From: Choanephora cucurbitarum
Taxonomy: Eukaryota > Mucoromycota > Mucoromycetes > Mucorales > Choanephoraceae
NCBI GenBank assembly: GCA_025331435.1
Contig: JAIWNI010000033.1
Location: 216,483 to 280,482 of the forward strand
Reading direction: 5' to 3'
Length of the DNA stretch: 64,000 nt
Shown in pieces: positions 55,991 to 64,000 of the stretch; position 1 is the first letter of the stretch, and each line of letters begins with the position of its first letter. The notes below the pieces were generated by a model. That model was not told where the DNA came from. It made no database searches and saw only the letters and a list, made by a program, of their open reading frames with translations. The position numbers and the translations under genes were made by a program.

Positions 55991-56080
55991 GCAGAATACC
56001 TTTCAGCGTTTTTTTTTATGTTTAATCGTACTTAGAATACCAAAAATAACAGTTGAAAATAATCCTAAAAAAGAGAGAGA

Positions 56081-57051
56081 ATGACAGACACGCAAACTAG
56101 TTTATCAGAGATACCAGCTGAAGAAGCAGATATTACAGAAACTTTGCCTCATGGACATCACTCACCTCTACAAGAGAACCTTTCAGTTAACCAAGTTAGT
56201 TCAGAATCAGAAGAAGATGTGACTGAAGAACGAATAATACAGCCAGTTCACTTACCTCGCTCACAACGTGTGTGGGAGATGGATAGACAGGCACCTGAAT
56301 GCAGACGATGCCATCGACGTTTTAATTTCCTAGTGAGAAGGCATCATTGCCGGTAACTTTTCTTTATGCTGCGAATTTTATTCATTGATGACCTAACAGT
56401 TCTTTTTAGTCGATGTGGTCAAATTGTGTGTGATCGATGCAGTTCTAATAGACTGAAGTTGCCTGTAGAAGAATTAGTGGAGGATCCAATGATATCGCTT
56501 TCACAATACCCTTATCTGGCTACTCAAACACAACGTGTGTGTGATAGTTGCTATAGAGAGCCTATAGTAGATCATAGGAGGAGAACAAGATCAACGGTAC
56601 CCACTGATATGCGACGTACAAACAGTGCCCAGAGTTTGATGATTGATTGTCCAGTCTGTGGAAGGACCTTTTTGGGCATGCAGAAATATCAACAGGAAGC
56701 TCATTTACAGCAATGCTTAAATATCGGTAGTCCACCTGTTCAGTCACCACGTTATATAGGTAAGGCGAAACTTCAAAAGAAATCTTTATAACAGATGATC
56801 TAATATACTGTTGCAGTGTATGAGTTATCATCTGATTCAGCACAGATTGGCGATGAATGTCCAATTTGTTTTGATGAATTTGAACAAGGTAAAGACATTT
56901 AACTCATATTGATGATTTGATTAATATTCTATCATTAGGTGATCAAGTATCTCGTATGATCTGTCTATGTTCTTATCATCAAGCATGTTTGGCTTCTTGG
57001 TTACAAAGAGGAAAAGGATGCCCTGTTCATTATGACTCTATTCAAATCTAA
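56081..57051 (+). CDS. PIB1: PIB1-type FYVE-RING E3 ubiquitin ligase
   Basis: Four exons: 56081-56352, 56410-56759, 56817-56888 and 56939-57051 (268 residues). The N-terminal 70 residues are acidic. The FYVE finger covers about residues 75-150: WEMDRQAPECRRCHRRFNF, LVRRHHCRRCGQIVCDRC (the R-R-H-H-C-R phosphoinositide-binding core), ending RVCDSCYR. A middle C2H-type motif IDCPVCGRTFLG follows. A RING-type cluster at the C-terminus reads ECPICFDEFEQGDQVSRMICLCSYHQACLASWL, then GCPVHY. FYVE plus C-terminal RING is the architecture of yeast Pib1, which sits on endosomes and vacuoles through PI3P and ubiquitinates cargo. The last RING Cys pair is C-P-V-H rather than C-P-x-C. Convergent with the DENN-domain gene 41 bases on. 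Confidence 0.88.
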
Positions 57052-57092
57052 TATTATTCTGTAACATTATACCTCTCTCTCTCTCTCTTTAA

Positions 57093-58895
57093 TTAAATAC
57101 GAATTTGTTGCTTACAACAACCACATAGAGTGTCACTTAAATGACCTATGGAATTATGCAAGCCATGGATATATATAGGCTGATTAAAATACAATAGACT
57201 CAAATCAGTCAAGAAATCAATATCTAGTTGTGGATCTAAGCCTAATTGAACCATATCCTTTGGATAAAGATGAATGGTTGTCTCTCCTTCCTGTCTAGTC
57301 TCAATGATCGATTTTAACTTTGTTAGCAGACATTCAGTTAATCCATGCAATGACCTTGATTTAAAAAGCATGAGTGATGACATCAGTTAATGTAGACTGG
57401 TGTTGTACCTTAATATCCAATAATTCATGACCTCATGTTGATGTAATTCATTCGAAGCAGTAGTAGCCACTGCTTCAAATACCTGACTTGTACTGTTGAT
57501 CTCAGTAGCATCTTGTTCTTCATCTTCTCTAAATGACAACAATCCTTGTTCTTCAGATCGACTGGATTGTCTACCTGCAAAAAGTTGTTGCCAATCCCTG
57601 TTAGCGGATGATGTTGAGGGTTGGTGATCGTATAAGAAGTAACAGACTCCAGTCCAATATGAAGCTAGCTGATGGATCCATCTTGTTTCTCGTAAAGCCT
57701 GACTAGGAGATTGTTGACATAAGATTTGATATCGTATACGATCTGCTTGATTGTGTTGATCAGAGTGAATGATGGGTGGATGATCATTTAACATACGATC
57801 ACGGCGACCTTGTGAGGAAGGTAGAGTGATTAGCAAATCGTAAAGATCTGTCTTTACTTCAAAAATAGCATCAGGTGTACCTAATAATACAGTGTAAATC
57901 TATCTTGCTTACTTTTCTGAAGATCCAATATGACTTACAAGCAACATAGCCTTGATCCTTCTGCTTTCCTAATAAAGGAATATCATTTACACCTACTGTA
58001 AACATAGATTTCATAGATCGAATACGCCTATTCTCAAATGCGGCAGGAACCTGGCCCAAGAGATGGATAAGACGAACTAAAAATATTTGCAATATGTCAA
58101 ATGGATAAGTAGCAAATTCCTTGGGAGTGACTTACCGTATTTGCATGCAAGCTCCATAGGTGGTGCATGTATCAATAGGATGCGCTTTTTCAAAAGAACT
58201 GCCTTCCATAGTACAAATATATTGGGGCCAAATTGAGATAGAAAGTCAGTAAACACATCCATGCCATAAGAAGATACTATGTTGGGAGGTATCGTAGAAT
58301 GACCTGATATCATTTCACGTAAATTGTGGTGAACGCTTTTGTCTATAGAGAATGACATGCTTGGCTGTCTTGTAGGCTTTGGGATAGGAGCATCGTTTGA
58401 AAAATATTGAATCAAGTCATCCTTATTTAACTGATCATCCATACACTGACTACACTAAAGTAAGAGGCATGCTTTTAAGAGATAACAATTACTTACTCTA
58501 AAGCTTTTTTCAAAAAGGGAATATGTTCAGACACAATCATGTCATAGGTATCAAAAGGTTTTACAAGAACACCTATGGCTTTCATTTGAGCACCTCTCTC
58601 TTGCTCACTTGGTCTATTCTCAAAGACACTCAAACCTATCAACTGAGGTTGGCGGGAAAATACGCTGTGGATTGTTGAATATATCTAAGGATCGGATCAA
58701 TGAAATGACTTACATAACGTCAGATTCTATACGATGTAGACCACTACACACAGCTTGAAACTCGATGCCTTCCAAGTCAACATCTATTACCATCAGCATT
58801 AGAACATGCACATGTCCATCTGTAAGCCCCCCACTTGAAATTACCTTGTGGATACTGCCATTCAATCACATTGCCTCTAGTGACATCAAAATGAA
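57093..58895 (-). CDS. DENND11/LCHN-like DENN-domain protein
   Basis: Exons on the minus strand: 58895-58845, 58783-58719, 58684-58497, 58449-58136, 58076-57939, 57880-57409 and 57354-57093, phases consistent. The protein reads FDVTRGNVIEWQYPQDVDLE, GIEFQAVCSGLHRIESD, then ERGAQMKAIGVLVKPFDTYD; a central block FVLWKAVLLKKRILLIHAPP; FTVGVNDIPLLGKQKDQGYVAC-TPDAIFE; and a divergent C-terminus ending CCKQQIRI. The GNVIEWQYPQDVDLEG opening and the RILLIHAPP core are hallmarks of the LCHN (DENND11) branch of DENN proteins, putative Rab GEFs. The 5' exon and start codon lie upstream of 58895 and are not resolved. The donor after exon 2 is GTTATG, weaker than the others. Confidence 0.75.
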
Positions 58896-60361
58896 CTATA
58901 AAAATAGCAACAAGGTTGTTTTTGATACTTTGTTTTGGTCAAAAAATACATAAAGGTTGACAAGTCAGAAATATAGGAATAAAAAAAAAAAGAACGCATA
59001 CATTGGCGTGTCCGATTGCATACTGTAACCTTGCTTTTATAGGACTTGGTAATACTGGAAAAAGAGTGGAGAAAGAAAGACAGAAAAGGAAAGTGTTTCC
59101 TATAAAGAAACAAATAACAGAGACATCCGTAACATAATTTTGAGATTAGCTTTTGAGACACATACACTCACACATTATGTGTACTTTTTGCCTTCAATAA
59201 TTATGAGAATGACTCTGTTCGCCTCTAAGATCAATGTGATCTTTGAAAGACACACATTAGGATTTGATAAGATAATGGTTGTTATGCGTTGTTTACAATG
59301 TAAATGTTGTTAAATCAATGGCGTGGTTTATCAGAAACAATAACATCTAATTTTTGTATCATGTTTGTTGTATGAAGAGAAAAATAATTTCTTGAGTTGC
59401 TATGCTTCAAATAACCATAACACACATCCATTTATAGTGTACGAATCAGTGACAAGAAAGACTTGGTCCTCAATACATAATGTCTGATCATCAGTCACAT
59501 CTTACATTGTCTATCATTTAAAAAAATTTTAAGTAAGGTAACTTGATAGCATTTCCTTTACACTGCAAAATTAGTTATAATAGCAATTCTTCTAGTTCAG
59601 ATGAGACCTAAGGTAACATCATTTGGAAAAAGCGCATAACATTTTAAACTTAGAAGTAACATATAATCTCTTGCTAAACTAGCGGTACAAATATTAGAGA
59701 TTCGAGTGTGTCACTCAATAGGTTCTCCTATATATTGTATGAATCTAAATAGAAGCAGACATAACTTACTTTCATAGCTGTATACAGTAACTAGTTTGCC
59801 GTTCTTGTCAAAACAACTTTTAGTATGTAGAATATTAATACACACACACCTTGTTTGTACTGATCCAATTCATAGGATGGCTCCGGAAACGACAAAGGGT
59901 ATAACATGAGCAAGTGCAAGCTTAGTAACGAAGCTAAGATGGAACAAAAAATTCCTCAATAGTTTTGACCACATTTCAAATCAGCTTGGCATAACTGTGG
60001 AATTAATCTCAAGGTGTTTGCATTTGTTTCCAGTAAGATATTCGCCTATTGATATCTGCTAAAAGTAATTCGAAATTGAAAAAAGTTCTAGATTGTGTAG
60101 AAAGCAAAACAATTTCGAAACAAAAACTGTACATATGCCTATTAAATATACCTACAATCTTCAAATCAAGAAAGGTATTATAAATATAAATATACTTCGA
60201 ATGATAGTAACATATTTTTTGTCTATACATATCGCATCATGTGACATAATTAGCGCCTAAAATAGTCTTGTTATGCAAGTCTGATGCAACTGATAAAATG
60301 ATTCTCCTTATGACCTGTAGCCGTCCCGCAATTAAGCTTGTGATGAAAGCTGCTATTTTTA

Positions 60362-60548
60362 TAGTCATCTCTCCAATTTAGTTAACGAAAATTAGGGAAC
60401 GATTTGGATTTAGAGGACAGTCCTGAGGGAACCAAAATTCAATTAACGGTGAATATTTTTGCTATTTCTTTGAGAAATAGAGAACGACGTTAATATAGGG
60501 AACGGTATCGAGGGAACCAAGACTGGTCCCTACATCGGGGGATGACTG
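60362..60548. mobile_element. pogo/Tigger-like MITE, eroded copy
   Basis: The right end on the minus strand CAGTCATCCCCCGATGTAGG and the left end TAGTCATCTCTCCAATTTAG match the ends of the 53636 copy. The interior shares GAGAAATAGAG, TAGGGAACGG and TCGAGGGAAC with it. TA is kept on the left (60360-60361) and mutated to CA on the right. 187 bases. Confidence 0.7.
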
Positions 60549-61738
60549 CACTTGGGCTGGCTTACAATTAAAGCATTTTGATGACTTTTGATAATTTTAT
60601 TGGCAACCATAAATGCATTTAGCGATTTCTGGACATGAATACGTAGATGCTACTCTTTAACATAATTGGCTTTATCACACTTATATGCATTTAAGGCAAT
60701 CACTCAATCGTTGAAAAGATGCTCGGGATGAATAGAGAAGAAATTATATAGAAAATATCATCTCCATAACATTTCTCGCATCCCTTGAGGTAGTTATCTC
60801 ATTCAAGACTTGAATGAAAAATTAATGGAAATTGTATTGTCAACTTCACCATCTATGCTTGTTAATATATCAATTACTAGTAACATATGTTTAGGGCATG
60901 CATTGAAATTCTCATGGTCTGTACTAGCAAGTTTTAAAAAGCATAGAGCAAACACTAAAACAGAAACAATGAAAGAACGAAGTGAAAAGAAAGAGAAAGA
61001 GTGAGAGAAAGAAATAATTATCACAATCATTCCCTTGAAAGGTTGCACTCAAACTAAGACTGATCCAATGAGATACTCCTCCTCTTCAGACAGACAAAGA
61101 AGTCGCTGATTAAGTGCCATCATTCAGCTTACGACATTGAATCCAAGTAAAAGACAAAATATTGACAGCGGCAAGAGAGTAAAGCATCAGTTTTTTTGTT
61201 CCTCCGTAAGCTTGTAATTATGCAAGTTCTTAACAAAAATGTTTTGTATCCACATGCCATTAAAGCGCATAACTAGATAGTCTTAATTTAATACATACTG
61301 CTTATAGTCATATTCCTTACAACTTGACAGTTGGTACTTAAACCGCATTTACAACTGACTTCAGACAAATCACGCGTAGCTTCAATCTTTATTGTTATGT
61401 CAATATTTTAGTATATGACATGTGAAATAGCTTTATTTAGGCAGAAAGCGCACTTAGACATAGCTGTGGCTCAGTACTTGACTTATAGTCTATAGAGTTG
61501 ACTTAATATGAGATTGATTTATTCATACAACACTTGTCACTCGTAAGACTCTCGATCCACTTTACAGTCTATCACTGGCTCATGATGGATCAAAGTTAGC
61601 ATAGTAACTTCACTGTAATCTATCCAGCTCATCTACTATTAATTAGACACATACGTTTGATAATAAAGAGCTTTCTCTCTCTTTCACTCCTTCTAAAATT
61701 ATATGGCTTCTGGTCGTACTTTTATTGTCCTCTTGAAT

Positions 61739-61940
61739 TTAAATATTAGATACGAAGACAAGATGTGTACTAGTATGAAAATGCTGTAATCTTCTTTTAT
61801 TTATATCGAAAAAACTTATTGTAGAAATTCTTGAATTATCTAAAGTATTTATGATTCTTTGATTTTATTGAGTTTGGTCATGGGCGGGTAAGGGTGGAAC
61901 TCATACTAGTACACATCTTGTCTTCGTATCTAATATTTAA
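61739..61940. repeat. Perfect 40-bp inverted repeat with 122-bp loop
   Basis: 61739-61778 (starting TTAAATATTAGATACGAAGA) is the exact reverse complement of 61901-61940. A third, direct, partial copy with the shared AGACAAG-ATGTGTACTAGTATGA core and an ATGCTG continuation sits at 61984-62014, next to the end of the tyrosine-recombinase relic. Likely the inverted terminus of a DIRS-type retroelement. Confidence 0.7.
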
Positions 61941-62023
61941 TTCTGAGGTCGAAATGAATTCTCCCAGAATTGCATGAGATCCTTAGACAAGAATGTGTAC
62001 TAGTATGAGAATGCTGCTTCAGA

Positions 62024-62715
62024 CTATAGAAAATCCCCTGGAGCATCGAAGAAATCGTCTTCTTCCGGATCCATAGTGGCATCGTCATCTTGTAAAGAGG
62101 CATTGGGGACAAGTGGTGGTTGAAGTGAGAGGACAGCGTTGGTGATGTCTACCTTATTTATATGATCACGTCGATAGTATATGTCATCATATACTGTTTC
62201 CGAGGTCCAGTTGTCTTGTGTGACAATGTCTTGTATAAAGATACCCTGTTGTCGTGCGATAGTCGATGCGAGAGAGTGGACAGACACCGATTGGTTTGTT
62301 GACTTCTTAACAGCTTTGCGAAGATAACTACGGATGGTGGATATCTCCAGTGCTTGAGTGGGTTGACGGTGGTTCAGGAATAAGCGGTCTGGTTGTGGTT
62401 GGGAAATTGCGAGCTTAGGATGACGTTAAAGAGACTTGATTACTGCGATGGGGCAAAGTCGTTCATCTTTATGTTTAAAAACCTGGCAAGTCTTGATAAT
62501 GTAGCGACCTTGTCGTTTCTCCTTAGATTTGTATATCTTAAATTTTATTCTGGAAGCGAGAAATATTACCGAAGATCTTGGAATTCTATGGAGATCAGAT
62601 GGGCGCAGGAAGGCTGCCATACCAAGAAGGAAAGCGACTTTTTGTTGTAAGAGCCCGACGGCTGTAGAATTAGAGGATGCAATGTTCCTAACACCGATTA
62701 ACTCAGAGGGGAGTA
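62024..62715 (-). pseudogene. DIRS-type tyrosine recombinase, decayed 3' part
   Basis: Minus-strand frame with GLLQQKVAFLLGMAAFLRPS, DLHRIPRSSVIF and ERLCPIAVIKSL, then an in-frame TAA (about 62427), then RLFLNHRQPTQALEISTIRS, YLRKAV, SVHSLASTIARQQGIFIQDI and TQDNWTSETVYDDIYYRRDH. This order is the catalytic half of tyrosine recombinases of DIRS-like retroelements: the first Arg in FLRPSDL, the HSL box and the terminal Tyr in IYYR are visible. Arg of the H-x-x-R box is replaced (HSLAST), and the stop codon breaks the frame, so it is inactive. The upstream part of the element is missing where another repeat begins at about 62720. The frame ends in an acidic tail (DDDATMDPEEDDFFDAPGDFL). Confidence 0.75.
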
Positions 62716-64000
62716 AATCGACGTTTTACTCCCCTGAACTCACTCCCTGATAACTCCCGAGGGAGTGAGTTTTTTCACTTTCTCCCTTTCGCGTTGCACA
62801 GACAAATTGAGTCTTAACCTTAATATCCAACACAAAAAGACGGATTTGGATGTTTGTATTCATTGCTTTGGCCTCAATTTAGACTGTTGTGTTCATTATA
62901 ATTATCTCAATATGGTATATATTCTTCTGAATATCAAAAAAATAGCACTTTGATTGGGCTTTATGGGTTATAATGACTGGCTTTTATTTTATAGAATATA
63001 TACCCCGATGGGGCTGAATGTATTATAATTGTACAGGCTTTCTAGGAGCAGGGGTACAGCTCATGGGAAAAATTTGAGCATGCCTAAAAGATGGGCCCAC
63101 TCTGCAAAGCAGAAGTATTGACTTTCTATACAACCAAAAGGGAAGGAAGCGGCTAGAGACAAGTACAAGCGCTTGAATGAACAGAAAGCGATATTAGAGA
63201 AGCTCAAGACACTAAATGTATCAAAAGTAGAGTTAATATAAAATTCTAACAACAAAATAAATGTATAATTACCATTTTACAAGCAATAGATATGGAAGGC
63301 ACTATTTATACCGTAAGGACAAACCGTCTTCAGTGTCGTCAGTACATTTTGCTTTCTGGAAATCTAATAGTCCAGCCTTGTCTTCAAGCGACTAAAAATG
63401 CTGCAACAAATAAGTAAAAGTATACTATAAGATATGGTAAAAACCTACTATAATCAAGACAACAGCATCTCCAAAGCAACTAAATGAGCATATAGTATCA
63501 AGACATAGAAAACGCAGAGCTAAAATGAATCAAATATGATTAGGTACGCGTATCTTATAAGGCGTATTGACTAACTCTTACATTCTAGTTATTCAGAATT
63601 TTGAAAAAAGAAGAAACAAAATAAACAAAATCTTTGCTCTTGCTTTTTTTTTTGTCCGCTTTAGCCTTAAGAAAAACTTTGGCTTGGAAAAAAGAAGTGT
63701 TTTCCACGCTTGGGTGTTGTTTCTCAATCTGTGTTCAAAAACATATTGAGAATAGTTTTAATTGTTGCACTTTACTCTCGGTTTGTAAGAAATGTACAAC
63801 ATGAACATAAAACTCAGAAATCGATATCATTTTTAGAAAGTTGAATGCCTAAACTGTTCTAACGGAAACTGAATTTGTTCTTTTTGGAAGCTTGTGCTCA
63901 GAAAAAAACGTAAATGGATATCTGTGATTTTTAATGTGTAACTGGTGGCTTAAAGGGAGTGAGTTTGGCCTTTACTCCCCTCAACTCACTCCCTCGGGAG
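62716..64000. mobile_element. Element with GGGAGTGAGTT terminal inverted repeats, right end at window edge
   Basis: CTCCCGAGGGAGTGAGTT at about 62754-62771 and its reverse complement AACTCACTCCCTCGGGAG at 63983-64000 bracket 1.25 kb. Extra copies of ACTCCCCT-x-AACTCACTCCC occur at both ends (62731-62748 and 63972-63993), so the ends are complex. The interior has no long frame. A plus-strand fragment at about 63126-63240 (QPKGKEAARDKYKRLNEQKA, then ILEKLKTLNVSK) looks like the C-terminus of a transposon protein. It lies against the broken end of the tyrosine-recombinase relic, so it may have inserted there. Confidence 0.5.

Larger units (their letters stand above)
52926..56080. other. Gene-poor stretch with MITE, purine tract and coding relic
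   Basis: 3.15 kb. Contains a MITE (53636-53789), a long polypurine tract (54016-54290) and a decayed minus-strand coding relic (about 54330-55990). The open frame at 53114-53353 (ending KSSQSNCLS) may be a transposon fragment; no intact gene. Confidence 0.5.
58896..62023. other. Gene-poor stretch, 3.1 kb
   Basis: The first 200 bases probably hold the unresolved 5' exon of the DENN gene. The remainder has no supported gene; the short frames lack motifs. One MITE (60362-60548) and a perfect inverted repeat (61739-61940) are listed separately. Confidence 0.45.

Noticed and set aside
56366..56409. Upstream extension of PIB1 exon 2 starting MLRILFID
   Set aside because: This stretch is intron; the FYVE core RHHCRRCG is only made by joining 56352 to 56410.
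63061..63255. Minus-strand 64-codon frame at 63.1 kb
   Set aside because: The opposite strand shows the more protein-like Lys/Glu-rich fragment, so this frame is taken as its shadow.
1..64000. CRISPR arrays, prokaryotic operons or ribosome binding sites
   Set aside because: The window is eukaryotic with spliceosomal introns; the only regular array (50.2-50.6 kb) has 10-base repeats and variable short spacers unlike CRISPR.

Overview
The window reads as nuclear DNA of an early-diverging fungus, most likely a Mucorales species (Mucor/Rhizopus-like). It is AT-rich, its introns are very short (about 45-120 bases) with GTAAGT-type donors, and many genes are preceded by pyrimidine-rich leaders. 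The protein set is typically fungal: a Zn2Cys6 factor, an UDS1-type septation protein, MHR1/mL67 and PIB1. I saw no bacterial operon structure, CRISPR array, tRNA or rRNA. Nearly every multi-exon model below was rebuilt by hand from reading frames and splice sites, and the summed exon lengths are divisible by three.

Layout. 1-26.99 kb is gene-rich: a partial Medusa-like regulator (-), a YcnI/DUF1775 secreted copper-type protein (-), a THP3/LENG8 SAC3-domain protein (-) divergent from TTI1 (+), a LIM protein, a RING-CH-like membrane protein, a homeodomain factor, mL67/MHR1, a twin-CX9C protein and CNOT2/NOT2 (all +). An UDS1-like coiled-coil protein (-), a p47/SHP1 UBX cofactor (+) and a C2H2 regulator (-) follow. 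27-32.2 kb is a gene desert. 32.2-47.3 kb holds phosphoglucomutase, a xlnR-type Zn2Cys6 factor with a 7-nt exon, a peroxisomal PCS60-type CoA ligase, a fused allantoicase-like/ureidoglycolate lyase gene (-), the ASTRA protein ASA1, an ammonium transporter and a secreted Cys-rich protein (-). 47.3-64 kb is mostly intergenic and repeat-rich. Its genes are a FAD monooxygenase preceded by an array of 14 short GATARTGTTC-like motifs, a PIB1-type FYVE-RING ligase and a DENND11/LCHN-like gene. The right end carries a decayed DIRS-type tyrosine recombinase with a 40-bp perfect inverted repeat and another terminal-inverted-repeat element running off the window.

Functional links. TTI1 and ASA1 both belong to the TTT/ASTRA machinery for PIKK maturation. 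The ureide-catabolism fusion and the ammonium transporter lie within 5 kb and suggest a nitrogen-acquisition neighbourhood. PIB1 and the DENN-domain gene, both expected at endomembranes, are convergent with a 41-bp gap. Small pogo/Tigger-like MITEs with TA target duplications are scattered through the gene-poor stretches.

Most promising for follow-up: the one-module allantoicase fused to ureidoglycolate lyase through a 13-nt microexon; the GATARTGTTC array; the 7-nt exon that supplies a zinc-binding cysteine; a matched CCGCGGAAA inverted repeat upstream of that same zinc-cluster gene; and a consensus RFX X-box upstream of the C2H2 gene.
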